Assembly: GCA_963797265.1 (NCBI GenBank)
Contig: CAWCOY010000003.1
Coordinates: 1,116,001-1,180,000 of the forward strand
Direction of reading: 5' to 3'
Length of the DNA stretch: 64,000 bases
From: DASUPK01 sp963797265
GTDB taxonomy: Bacteria; Actinomycetota; Thermoleophilia; Solirubrobacterales; 70-9
In this document: piece after piece, positions 42,960-52,892 of the stretch
Layout: each line of letters starts with the position of its first letter
Position numbering within the stretch: the stretch's first letter is position 1
Position numbers and translations under genes: made by a program
The notes under the pieces: model-generated
What the model saw: only the letters and a program-made list of their open reading frames with translations
Database searches by the model: none
What the model was told of the DNA's origin: nothing

Positions 42960-43500
42960 AGACCCGGGCGACGAGGTCGGCTTGCGTCGTAGGCATCCTG
43001 GCGGCCGCGCTCCTATACGCCTACGCCGCCGGGGATCTGAACCTCGGGAGTCGGGCCGGCGCAACACCCCGGATGGACGCAGTACCAAGACGCTGAGCGA
43101 GGCTTCTCGGTCGAGTATCCGGCGGCCCGAGCGCCTGGCGAAATGACGCCGCTGCGGTCGGCCAGGTTGGCTTCTGGGGACCGGGGCGCGACTTTCGAAC
43201 CGCCCAGAAGGCATCAGTGGGCTCTTTCCCTGGGTTGCGGCAGCGGCGTGTCTCCGGCCCGATCCTGGTGACCAAGACGCCAGTAATCGTCGAGGGGAGG
43301 AGGCCAGTGGCTGTAGCGATCGTGCCAGCAGATCGCGCACGGGCCGGTCTCGGGGTTGCGGTGAAGGGCGGGCCCTACGCCGAGATCCGCTTCGTCCCGT
43401 ATCGCGACCACCCGCGGACCGGGTGGCCCGCAGGCTGCGTTCTCCGGGACCGCGAACCGGTACGGGTCCTGGTGCAAGACGGAAACAGCCCGCGCCCTCG
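42960..43500 (+). pseudogene. Frameshifted membrane-anchored PsbP/MOG1-like gene remnant
   Basis: A coherent protein is spread over two frames: a helix VVGILAAALLYAYAAGD (from 42986), then in another frame PGWTQYQDAERGFSVEYPAA (43068 on; the W-Y-GFSVEYP pattern of PsbP/MOG1-like domains), then back in the first frame VGFWGPGRDFRTAQKASVG ... ILVTKTPVIVEGRRPVAVAI (43166 on). Two indels of opposite sign, near 43062 and 43150, and an in-frame stop break it. This fills most of the 670-base gap between flanking genes. Confidence 0.65.
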
Positions 43501-43563
43501 CAGCTCATCGTGGGGCGGCTGTAGGCGACTGGGTTCCGCCCGCCGCTTCCATCCGAGGTCCCG

Positions 43564-43902
43564 TCAGACGCGGATGTCGTGCACCAACTCGACCGGAAGA
43601 GGCGGTAGCGAGACATCGAGTCCATGTACTTCCTGCATCTGCTGCACGAACCACCGACTGATGTCCGCCTCAGACGAGACAAAGCGCTGGTGGGCATCAG
43701 GATCGGTTGCCTCGATGTAAACGATGGCGAGGGTGCGGCCATCTGGCGTCTGCTGATGCCAGACAGCTTGGCGCGTGATCCCGGCGTCCTTCAGCGCGGC
43801 CTCATATTCATCCCGGCGAGCGCCAGCCATCTCATCCCTCGTTTGGCGATCAACGTCCTCCTTCCCATGCATGACGGGAATGGCGAACACGATCTCGGTC
43901 AT
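43564..43902 (-). CDS. Small protein, possible DUF6176-like
   Basis: A 112-residue soluble protein beginning IVFAIPVMHGKEDVDRQTRDE, with GITRQAVWHQQTPDGRTLAIVYIEATD in the middle. The strand-helix-strand pattern is that of a dimeric ferredoxin-like (ABM) fold and resembles DUF6176 members. Function unknown. The GC content is lower than in neighbours, and it sits between a pseudogene and a lipoprotein gene, so transfer is possible. Confidence 0.6.
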   Translation of the reverse strand: MTEIVFAIPVMHGKEDVDRQTRDEMAGARRDEYEAALKDAGITRQAVWHQQTPDGRTLAIVYIEATDPDAHQRFVSSEADISRWFVQQMQEVHGLDVSLPPLPVELVHDIRV

Positions 43903-43950
43903 AGCGATGTCCTTTCGTCAAACGACCTTCTCGGGCGAGTTACTCGGAAG

Positions 43951-44271
43951 CTACCCGCAGGCCTGCGGGTTCTGCTCGCACTGCTTCTCGAAGGCCTCCT
44001 GAGGGCTGCCCGGTGGGGGCGGAACGTCGTTGGTCTCCGAGTCGGGCTGCCTAGGGTTGAAGTTGTTGCCGTTGCCCCTAGTGGTGGTGGTGGTCATCGA
44101 TTCGGTGGGCGTGGTGGTCGTCGCAGGTGCCGTCGTGGTGGACGGGATCGGCGAGGTGATCGGCGGGATCGAGACAGTCGTCGGCGCAGTCGTCTCACCC
44201 GAGTCGTCGCTGCCGCAGCCCGCGATGGCGAGGCCGACCGCGAGAGCTGTGACCGCGACCGCCCGGGTCAC
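43951..44271 (-). CDS. Small threonine-rich lipoprotein
   Basis: A 106-residue lipoprotein: signal with lipobox LAIAGCGSDD, then a long Thr/Pro-rich stretch (probably extended and glycosylated), and a C-terminal EAFEKQCEQNPQACG with two Cys. It starts at GTG 44271, which overlaps the stop of the zinc-ribbon gene (GTGA). Function unknown. Confidence 0.75.
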   Translation of the reverse strand: MTRAVAVTALAVGLAIAGCGSDDSGETTAPTTVSIPPITSPIPSTTTAPATTTTPTESMTTTTTRGNGNNFNPRQPDSETNDVPPPPGSPQEAFEKQCEQNPQACG

Positions 44272-44546
44272 GAGGAGCCGTCGAGCGCCGGCTGGCGGAG
44301 CCCGCAATACGGGCAATCGCTGACGTCGAGGCCGATCAACTGGTTGCAGCGCCGGCAGGCGCGCAGGTTCTCCGGGGCCCGGACAAGGGCGGACTCCGAG
44401 GGCGCGAGCGGCAGGGTCGCCGCGGCGACGTGCATCTCCTCGCCGGTCTCACGATCGAGGTAGACACCGCCGGGTTTCACCTTGGCGAGCGCCTCCCTGC
44501 CAGAGGCCGGCGCTCTCAGCCGATACGTCTGCTCCGGGTTCTGCAC
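44268..44546 (-). CDS. Zinc-ribbon protein
   Basis: A 92-residue protein ending in a CRRC ... CPYCG zinc ribbon (about residues 63-83). The start is placed at GTG 44546 because a TATTGT box ends 7 bases before it; a longer form from 44585 would overlap the divergent glycosyltransferase gene. It is coupled to the lipoprotein gene. Function unknown; such proteins often bind nucleic acid or a partner. Confidence 0.7.
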   Translation of the reverse strand: MQNPEQTYRLRAPASGREALAKVKPGGVYLDRETGEEMHVAAATLPLAPSESALVRAPENLRACRRCNQLIGLDVSDCPYCGLRQPALDGSS

Positions 44547-44553
44547 GGCGCGC

Positions 44554-44563
44554 ACAATACCGT
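44554..44563. promoter_or_regulatory. Overlapping divergent -10 boxes
   Basis: The 10 bases ACAATACCGT contain TATTGT read leftwards (44559-44554, 7 bases before GTG 44546) and TACCGT read rightwards (44558-44563, 8 bases before ATG 44572). Two leaderless promoters would share two bases, so only one polymerase could open this site at a time. Confidence 0.5.
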
Positions 44564-44571
44564 TGCGCCGG

Positions 44572-46080
44572 ATGCGAGTGCTCATTTTCCACGGCTACCT
44601 GCTGCACGGCACCGGGAGCAACGTCTACAACGCCAGTCTGGCTCAGGCCCTCGCGCGCCAGGGACACGAGGTGTACCTGCTCTGTCAGGACCGCAAGGCC
44701 GACGAGCTCGACTGGGTTCGCGACAACGAGAACATCACCGTGCACGTTCCCGACATCGGGGGCCTGCTGCCCGTGTTCGTCGCCGACCGCTACGAGGGAT
44801 TCGAGGTCAAGACCTTCCCGGAGCTCACCGACGAGGAGCTCGACCGCTACCTGGACGCGAACGTCAGGGCCGTCGAGCAGGTCGTCGAGGAATACGGTGA
44901 GCCCGACGCCGCCCTCGCCAACCACCTGATCATGGGCCCGGTGATCCTGGCGCGCGCCGGCCTGCGCTACGCGATCAAGGTCCACGGCTCGGACCTCTCC
45001 TACACGGTGAGGCCCCATCCCGAGCGCTTCGTGTCCTATGCCCTGGAGGGCACGGACGCGGCCGCCGGGCTTCTCGCCGGCTCCTCCCACACCGCCAGGG
45101 TGCTCTTCGACACGCTTCCCGACCCGACCCTGCGCGAGCGAACGCGACTCGGGCCTCCGGGCGTGGACGTGCACCGCTTCCGCCCGCGGGAGCCGGCCGA
45201 GGCACTTCGCAACCTCGAGCAGCTCGCGGCGCGGTTGGACTCCGAGGCGCCGGGCGCCGGCGAGGCCCAGGACTCCTTCGGGCGGAACGGCCCGGCGATC
45301 GCGGCCGCACTCAGGGAGTGGTCCGATGGCGATCCGCGTGTTCTCTTCGTCGGCAAGGTGGTGGTCAGCAAGGGCGTCGACCTCCTGGCCGCCGCCTGGC
45401 CACTCGTGCACCGGCGGAGGGTCGAGGCGGGAGCACGGTCCCCCCGCCTGCTCTTCATCGGCTTCGGCGGATTCGAGAACGGCCTGCGCAGGCTGATCGG
45501 AGCGCTCGAGGCCGGCGACCTCGACGCAGCCCGGGGGGTGGCGGCGGAGGGCCGGGGCTTCGAGGGGGCCGAGCCCAAGCCGCTGCCGATCCTGTCGGGG
45601 TTTCTCGACGATCCACCCGAGGGCTACGCGGAGGCGGCGCGGGCGGCCGCGGGGTCAATCCTGGTCGGCGGACGGCTCGCCCATGACGAGGTCGCCGAGG
45701 TGATGCCGTCGGCCGAGACCTTCGCGATGACCAGCACCTGGCCCGAGGCCTTCGGGATGGTTCCGGCCGAGTCGGCGGCCTGCGGAGTGCCTCCCGTCTC
45801 GGCGGATCACTCGGGCATGCGCGAGGTCTCCGAGCTGCTAGCCGAGGCGCTCGACCCGGCGCTGGCGCCGCTGCTCAGCTTCCCGGTCGGCCCCCCGGCG
45901 GTCACCGACCTGGCAGACCGGATCAGCGGATGGCTCGAGCTCGATCCGCCTCGCCGGCGAGCGGCCGGCTTGGCGCTCGCGAAGCGAGTCGATGAACTCT
46001 GGAGCTGGGAGGGGGTGGCCCGATCCGTGATCGCCGCCTCGCAAGGAGAGCTGGACGCGCTTCCCCCGGTGGGCACGTGA
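44572..46080 (+). CDS. Glycosyltransferase family 4
   Basis: A 502-residue GT-B fold enzyme: N-terminal MRVLIFHGYLLHGTGSNVYN (Gly-rich nucleotide-sugar loop), VHGSDLSYT, second-domain start DPRVLFVGKVVVSKGVDLL, and the donor-binding PSAETFAMTSTWPEAFGMVPAESAACGVPPV (E-x7-E). Unusual insertions of about 40 residues lie around 200-240 and 305-345. The product could be a glycolipid or wall polysaccharide. It ends 67 bases before ctaC. Confidence 0.88.
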   Translation: MRVLIFHGYLLHGTGSNVYNASLAQALARQGHEVYLLCQDRKADELDWVRDNENITVHVPDIGGLLPVFVADRYEGFEVKTFPELTDEELDRYLDANVRAVEQVVEEYGEPDAALANHLIMGPVILARAGLRYAIKVHGSDLSYTVRPHPERFVSYALEGTDAAAGLLAGSSHTARVLFDTLPDPTLRERTRLGPPGVDVHRFRPREPAEALRNLEQLAARLDSEAPGAGEAQDSFGRNGPAIAAALREWSDGDPRVLFVGKVVVSKGVDLLAAAWPLVHRRRVEAGARSPRLLFIGFGGFENGLRRLIGALEAGDLDAARGVAAEGRGFEGAEPKPLPILSGFLDDPPEGYAEAARAAAGSILVGGRLAHDEVAEVMPSAETFAMTSTWPEAFGMVPAESAACGVPPVSADHSGMREVSELLAEALDPALAPLLSFPVGPPAVTDLADRISGWLELDPPRRRAAGLALAKRVDELWSWEGVARSVIAASQGELDALPPVGT

Positions 46081-46134
46081 ACCCGGTCGTCACCAGAGGC
46101 ACAAGCCCGGGGCGGCCCCTTCAGGTTCCGTGAA

Positions 46135-46140
46135 TAGAAT
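46135..46140 (+). promoter_or_regulatory. Leaderless -10 box TAGAAT of ctaC
   Basis: TAGAAT ends 7 bases before GTG 46148, with no ribosome site; this decides the ctaC start against GTG 46130. Confidence 0.5.
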
Positions 46141-46147
46141 CCCGCCC

Positions 46148-46909
46148 GTGCGGGGCGTCCCGATTCTCAAGCTGATCGCCGCGGTGATCGTGCTCACCGT
46201 CGTGACCTCGGTGGTCATGCTGATCCCGAACTGGAACGGGCAGGAGGCGTCAACCGCCGCCCCCAAGATCGACGATCTGCTCGATGTGATGATCGTGCTC
46301 TCGTCGTTCGTCTTCTCGATCGTCATGGTCATGCTCGTGTACTCGGTGTGGCGCTGGCGCGCGCGTCCTGGGGACGAGTCGGACGGGGCGCCGATCCACG
46401 GCAACACCCGCCTCGAGATCGCCTGGACGGTGATCCCGACGGTGATCGTCCTCTTCGGCGCGATCTACTCCTGGATCACGCTCTCGGACATCGAGGCCCA
46501 CGACCCGAACCGGATGGTGGTCGACGTCTACGCCCAGCAGTACGAGTGGCACTTCAACTACCCGGAGCAGGGCACGACCTCACGCGAGCTGCACGTGCCC
46601 GTCGACCGGCAGATCGAGTTCCGGATGCACACCCTCGACGTGCTGCATTCGTTCTGGGTCCCCGAGTGGCGGATCAAGAAGGACGCCGTCCCCGGGATCA
46701 CCACCCGCGCCTACGTCACGCCGACCAAGGCGGAGGACCTGACCCTGGTCTGCACCGAGCTCTGCGGCTTCGGTCACGCGACGATGAGGGCGCCGGTGGT
46801 CGTCGAACCCTCGCAGGCGGCCTTCGACCGGTGGGCGACGAGCCAACCGCCGATCCCCGCAAGCGAGCCGAAGCCGGGCGAGACCACGCCGAAGGTGGTA
46901 CGGCAGTGA
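46148..46909 (+). CDS. ctaC: Cytochrome c oxidase subunit II
   Basis: A 253-residue subunit with two N-terminal membrane helices and a CuA cupredoxin domain: first ligand His in DVLHSFWVPEW, and CTELCGFGHATM (Cys, Cys, His, Met) near residues 198-209. The aromatic patch YAQQYEWHFNYP carries electrons from cytochrome c. No lipobox is seen. First of the oxidase genes ctaC-ctaD-unknown-ctaE. Confidence 0.95.
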   Translation: MRGVPILKLIAAVIVLTVVTSVVMLIPNWNGQEASTAAPKIDDLLDVMIVLSSFVFSIVMVMLVYSVWRWRARPGDESDGAPIHGNTRLEIAWTVIPTVIVLFGAIYSWITLSDIEAHDPNRMVVDVYAQQYEWHFNYPEQGTTSRELHVPVDRQIEFRMHTLDVLHSFWVPEWRIKKDAVPGITTRAYVTPTKAEDLTLVCTELCGFGHATMRAPVVVEPSQAAFDRWATSQPPIPASEPKPGETTPKVVRQ

Positions 46910-46970
46910 GCGGCCGGACGATCGACGTGCCCAGGATTGAGATAATCCCGGGGATGGAAGGATGGCGGGC

Positions 46971-46974
<4 letters not shown>
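46906..46974 (+). CDS. Possible 22-residue micro-ORF between ctaC and ctaD
   Basis: GTG at 46906 overlaps the ctaC stop (GTGA), and the TGA at 46972 overlaps the ctaD ATG at 46971. The peptide is MSGRTIDVPRIEIIPGMEGW plus RA. Perfect coupling on both sides suggests that ribosomes pass through it; it may simply carry them to ctaD. Low confidence as a functional peptide. Confidence 0.3.
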
Positions 46975-48883
<1,909 letters not shown>

Positions 48884-48887
<4 letters not shown>

Positions 48888-49930
48888 CCGCCGAAACCAC
48901 CACGCCGGGCGAGGAGAAGCAGCGCGAGGATCCGGTCGTCGATCCCACGGAGGGTGAGTCCGCGATCACCGACGTCGGCACGCCCTCCGAGCACGCCTCG
49001 GAGGTGGTCGCGAAGCGCGAGGTCGCGACCTTCGGCGACCCCGACCCGCCCCCCTCGCGCGAGGGCGTCAAGCGGGTCCTGATCTTCCTCAACGAGGTCG
49101 CGGGCGGCCGCAAGATGATCACGGCGTGCCGGGAGCTCTCGGGCGCCGGCGCGGAGTACTTCGCGGTCGTCGCCCCCCAGAACCTGCCGATCGTGGGCCA
49201 GCTGGTCGACGTCGAGGAGCGTCGCGACGCCGCGCAGAGCCGCGTCGACGTCACCCAGTCGGTGCTTCGCGAGTTCAGGATCGCCTCGGAGGGCGCGGTG
49301 ATGGACCCCGAGCCCTCGCTCGCCCTCGACGACGCCGTCCGCGCGACGCAGCCCGACTACATCCTGCTCTCCTGCCTGTACGACACCCGCTTCGGCCTGA
49401 TGCGCAAGGACCTGGTCGAGTGGGCCAAGTCGCGCTACGGCCGGGTCGAGCACATCCCCGTGCGCGTTGACGACGACGCGGTCCGCTGGGACGTCACGCA
49501 CACCCTGGTCGTCGCCACACAGACCGTGAACAGCAAGGACCTCGTCGGCCGCCTCCTGGAGCGGGCCCAGGAGCGGCCGCACCGCTACACGTTCATCTGC
49601 CCCCGCTCCGGGGCAATCACGCGGGAGGAGATCGCCTCGCGCCTTGCCGCGACGCTTGCCGAGATGTACCGGCACGAGATCGACGCCACGGGGCAGCCGA
49701 TGAGCCCGGAGCCGTTCCCCGCGATCCAGAACGCCATCGAGCACTACCGGATCGACGACATCCTGATCTCGACGCTGCGCGGCGAGCAGTCGAAGTGGCT
49801 CGAGGAGGGCCTGATCGAGAAGGTCCAGAGCCATACCGACAAGCCGGTCGAGCACGTCGAGTCGGGGACCGAGCCCGCCGCCGCGACTGCAGAAGAGCCG
49901 GCGGCGGTCGGAGCGGGACAGGCGAGCTAG
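48884..49930 (+). CDS. Two-domain Usp-like protein within the oxidase operon, unknown
   Basis: A 348-residue soluble protein: disordered acidic start (about 60 residues), an alpha/beta domain (KRVLIFLNEVAGGRKMITAC ... EYFAVVAPQNLP), a second one (HTLVVATQTVNSKDLVGRLL ... YTFICPRSG), then an acidic Ala-rich tail. Both domains look like degenerate universal-stress or GABA-permease-type nucleotide folds. It is coupled to ctaD by GTGA and touches ctaE, so it is co-expressed with the oxidase. Role unknown, perhaps assembly or regulation. Confidence 0.7.
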
Positions 49931-50554
49931 ATGGAGTCGGCTTCAGTCGCTGTCGGCCACGCCGATGAGCACCACGCTCATCCGCCGGAGGCCAACCAGA
50001 GCTCGCGGATAGACCGCCAGACGCTGGGGATCCTGCTCTTCATCGTCTCCGAGGTGATGCTCTTCGGAGCATTCTTCGCCTCGTACTTCTTCCTCCGCGT
50101 CGTCGCCAACACCGGCCCCTGGCCGCCGGACCCGTTCGAGCTGCCGGTCGCGGTCGCCGGGATGAACACGGCGATCCTGGTCTCCTCGAGCTTCACCATG
50201 CATTGGGCGCTCGAGTCGATCCGCAGGGGCAACCGCCGAGGCCTCCAGATGGGCCTGATGACCACCTTCCTGCTGGGCGCCACCTTCCTCTTCGTTCAGC
50301 TCAACGAGTACGTCCACATCGGCTTCAGCGCCCGCGACGACGCCTTCGGCTCGATCTTCTACGGACTCACCGGCCTGCACGGCGCGCACGTCACCGTCGG
50401 CCTGATCTTGCTGGCGATCGCGAACATCCGCGCCTTCCGCGGCCACTACGGCCCGGAGGCGAAGGACCATCTCGGCGTCGAGGTGCCAGGCATCTACTGG
50501 CACTTCGTCGACGTCATGTGGATCATCGTTTTTACGACGGTCTACGTGCTCTAG
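49931..50554 (+). CDS. ctaE: Cytochrome c oxidase subunit III
   Basis: A 207-residue subunit with five helices (QTLGILLFIVSEVMLFGAFF ...), and the family Glu in EVMLF; a His-rich N-terminal 25 residues precede it. The last 13 codons (MWIIVFTTVYVL and stop) are repeated with four synonymous changes at 55538-55576, on the far side of an integrated element. The 3' end may therefore come from the element, although the protein is unchanged. Confidence 0.94.
   Translation: MESASVAVGHADEHHAHPPEANQSSRIDRQTLGILLFIVSEVMLFGAFFASYFFLRVVANTGPWPPDPFELPVAVAGMNTAILVSSSFTMHWALESIRRGNRRGLQMGLMTTFLLGATFLFVQLNEYVHIGFSARDDAFGSIFYGLTGLHGAHVTVGLILLAIANIRAFRGHYGPEAKDHLGVEVPGIYWHFVDVMWIIVFTTVYVL
50516..50554 (+). 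other. Left attachment core (ctaE end copy 1)
   Basis: Thirteen codons from ATGTGGATCATCGT to the TAG. The first 14 bases are identical to the copy at 55538; the four later differences are all third-position and synonymous. Confidence 0.75.
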
Positions 50555-50576
50555 AACCCCTGCAAGCGGCGGGTTC

Positions 50577-51110
50577 TCAGTCGCGGTTTGCCAGTTGTTC
50601 GCCAGTAAATTCGCCAGTTGCACGGCGGGTCTGCGCGGCAGCGTGCTCTAGCTGCGCCGCGAAGTAGGCGTCTAGCCGCTCGGCGGCCTCCTCCTCCGAA
50701 CCCGGCAGCAGGGCGCCGTATTTGTCGAAGGTGATCTGGATCGAGCTATGGCCCATGAAGGTGGAAAGGGCCTTCGCGTTCACGCCGCTGGCTATCGCCA
50801 TCGCCGCAAAGCTGTGGCGGCCGACGTGCGGGGTGATCCGCTCAAGCTTCGCCTCCTTCCAAGCCTGGTCGGCTCGCCGCTGCAGCATGTTCGGAGTGAA
50901 CGGGGTGTCGGGCGTGTTGCCGAAGATCAGGTCGGCACCGCTGCGGTTCACCCGGGCCAGGTGCTCGGCCAAGTAGCAGGCGTCCGCTCCCTTCCGGGTC
51001 GGGATACCAGCCTCCCTGCGGGGCGAGCCCGCACCACCCTCACCGGCGGAGAAGGCGAGCGGCTCGGGCTTTCCACTCGCCCGCGCGGTGGCGGATAGGA
51101 TCGTCGGCAT
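50577..51110 (-). pseudogene. int: Tyrosine recombinase/integrase, C-terminal remnant
   Basis: The last 110 or so residues are the catalytic end of a phage integrase: ITPHVGRHSFAAMAI (HxxRH), FMGHSSIQITFDKYG (His and nucleophile Tyr). The N-terminal arm-binding and core-binding domains and the first catalytic Arg (ARGLRW type) are absent; the 60 residues upstream in frame (from ATG 51110) are low-complexity and unrelated. It is thus probably inactive. It ends 22 bases from the ctaE stop, the normal place for an integrase next to its attachment site. Confidence 0.8.
50587..50618 (+). repeat. Triple direct repeat TTCGCCAGT, left arm sites
   Basis: TTTGCCAGT at 50587, TTCGCCAGT at 50598 and again at 50610, spaced 11-12 bases. 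Two more copies lie just inside the other end (55446, 55457). This fits arm-type binding sites of a tyrosine integrase. Confidence 0.65.
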
Positions 51111-51148
51111 GGGCCGACCGCCGTCCCGGCAAGATCGAGTCGTTGGAG

Positions 51149-51295
51149 ATGGAGGAAACCGTCTACCAGCGACCGGATGGCAGTACCTATGCGCTCGATC
51201 GCTACGGGCGGCAGGGCGAGCTACAGGGTCCGGGGCGCGGGCCCGGCTACGGCACGCGCATCCTTGGCCCCGCAAAGTTCGCTCCCCGGAGGTAA
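51149..51295 (+). CDS. Possible small element protein
   Basis: A 48-residue frame (MEETVYQRPDGSTYALDRYG ...) with GGAG just before the ATG, Gly/Pro/Arg-rich in its second half. It starts just left of the integrase remnant on the other strand. No family; codon pattern is plausible but evidence is thin. Confidence 0.35.
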   Translation: MEETVYQRPDGSTYALDRYGRQGELQGPGRGPGYGTRILGPAKFAPRR

Positions 51296-51425
51296 CTAGC
51301 GCCAGCCGCGATTGCAGCGGGCACAGGAGGGCCTGAGGTTGACTTACTGGCGGCTAGCGTCGGCCGTGGGGCCGTCTCGCGCCGACTGGCGGCCCCAGCG
51401 GGGTTCTTGGGGGTGTCGCTAGGAA

Positions 51426-51671
51426 TTAGGCCCTGCCCGGGCCTGCGCCCCGTCCGCGCGGGTCCCCGTGGCGCTTCAGGCGCCTGTAGTGCTTCGGGCA
51501 GAGGCCACGGGCCTGGACGGGATTTTCGCATCCGTCAATCGAGCACGGCTGGACGGGCAGTTCGCCCGTTCGCGGATCGGGTCGGCGGCGGTACTGCCCG
51601 GCGTAGCGCGTCGGTTTCCCAGGAACGGCACCCATCGGCCCAGTTGTACAAGCTTGTGCGCGCGTTGCCAC
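51426..51671 (-). CDS. Small zinc-finger protein of phage type
   Basis: An 81-residue basic protein whose C-terminal half has CSIDGCENPVQARGLCPKHY, a C-x4-C-x8-C-x2-H zinc site, followed by RRLKRHGDPR. This module occurs at the start of phage HNH endonucleases and in small phage DNA-binding proteins. No HNH catalytic motif follows, so it may be a truncated endonuclease or a stand-alone binder. GTG 51671 or ATG 51635 could be the start. Confidence 0.65.
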   Translation of the reverse strand: MATRAQACTTGPMGAVPGKPTRYAGQYRRRPDPRTGELPVQPCSIDGCENPVQARGLCPKHYRRLKRHGDPRGRGAGPGRA

Positions 51672-51793
51672 CCGGCGGTATCCGGCTCCAGCGCTTGTTG
51701 ACCGGCACCCTCCCCCGCCCTAGAAACCCCAGAGTGTCCTAGGTAGGCTGCGTAGAAGCGCTTTAGCTCCGGGGAGGGGGAAGGAGAGGGACG

Positions 51794-52708
51794 ATGCGCA
51801 AGAAGCTCGGAGCCGTTCTGTTGGCCGGGGCGGCAATCGCGACCTCGATCGCGGTCGGTGGTTTCGGACTGTTGGCTGGAGCGTGGGCGGCACCATCGCA
51901 GGGATGCAGCCGGTCTGCGGGGACAGTCACCTGCACCTATACATCGGGCTCAAACCCATTCAAAGTGCGGGGAGGCATCTTTACGATCCACGTCGTAGCC
52001 GTCGGTGGTGCCGGCGGCGGCCCTGGCGGGGGACAGGGCGCACGGGTCGAGGGCGATCTCGCCGTCGTGCGGGGGACGACGCTATACGCCGTGGTCGGTG
52101 GCAACGGGACCGGCATCCAGCCTGGGTCTAACGGGGGAGGGCAGGCGGGCCTGACCGATGCCTGTGCGGGCAATCCGACCTCGCCCGGCTGCCTCCCCGC
52201 AGGTTGGGCTGGGGGCGGCGCTTCGGACCTGCGGACCTCGCCAAACGACCTCTCGAGCCGGGTCCTCGTCGCCGGGGGCGGTGGCGGTGTCGGTGGTACA
52301 GGTATCCAAACATCCGATTTCCGATTCGTGGCACCAGGCGGGGCCGGTGGTGCCGGCGGCGGTGGCGACGGCGCGAACGGCGAGGGCCTCGAGTTCGTGT
52401 GCATCGATCAACCGGTTTCGGTTGCGGGCGGCGCAGGGGGCGCAGGCGGGGCCGCCACCAGTGCCTTCGGCGGTGCCGGGGGCAATGGCCATTTCTTCTT
52501 CGGATGTTCTTTCGTCCCCATCCTCTTGGGTGGCGGCGGAGGTGGAGGTGGCGCTGGCCTGCTCGGCGGAGCCGGCGGTGGCGGGAGCGGTGGTGCCGGC
52601 GGCGGCGGGGGCGGCGGCGGCTCGAACCTGGTGCCTCCGGGCGGCTCGGCATCAGTCGATGGCACGGGGACTCCGCTGGTCCAAATCTCCTACCACCCCG
52701 GTCGCTGA
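51794..52708 (+). CDS. Secreted glycine-rich protein
   Basis: A 304-residue exported protein: signal peptide (KLGAVLLAGAAIATSIAVGG ... AWA), then a domain beginning VRGGIFTIHVVAVGGAGGGPGGG with alternating strands and Gly-rich stretches up to GGGGGGGGS, like glycine-rich domains of surface adhesins and PGRS-like proteins. A GAAGGAGAGGGACG ribosome region precedes the ATG. It has four Cys. It lies inside the element and is not a phage structural gene, so it is probable cargo. Confidence 0.75.
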   Translation: MRKKLGAVLLAGAAIATSIAVGGFGLLAGAWAAPSQGCSRSAGTVTCTYTSGSNPFKVRGGIFTIHVVAVGGAGGGPGGGQGARVEGDLAVVRGTTLYAVVGGNGTGIQPGSNGGGQAGLTDACAGNPTSPGCLPAGWAGGGASDLRTSPNDLSSRVLVAGGGGGVGGTGIQTSDFRFVAPGGAGGAGGGGDGANGEGLEFVCIDQPVSVAGGAGGAGGAATSAFGGAGGNGHFFFGCSFVPILLGGGGGGGGAGLLGGAGGGGSGGAGGGGGGGGSNLVPPGGSASVDGTGTPLVQISYHPGR

Positions 52709-52892
52709 GCGCATCGAGCCGAATCGGGGCCGCCATTACGGCATCCGCGAGGGCGCCCAGCGCTGTCCAAGCGCGGACCTGGCTCGGTCACGCAGAGGCC
52801 TCGAAGCCGCCGGGCTGCGGGAGTAGGCCTGGGTCATTCAGACCAGGAGGCGTCGCGGTAAGGTGCTGGTGCATCGAGGAGGGGAACGCAGA

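Noticed and set aside
43214..43477. Minus-strand frame with a CAICWHDRYSHW segment
   Set aside because: It overlaps the plus-strand pseudogene, whose protein-like sequence is better supported, and it has no ribosome site or family match.
52128..52736. Arg/His-rich long frames opposite and across the glycine-rich gene
   Set aside because: They are shadows of the repetitive GGN codons of the plus-strand gene, which has a signal peptide and ribosome site.
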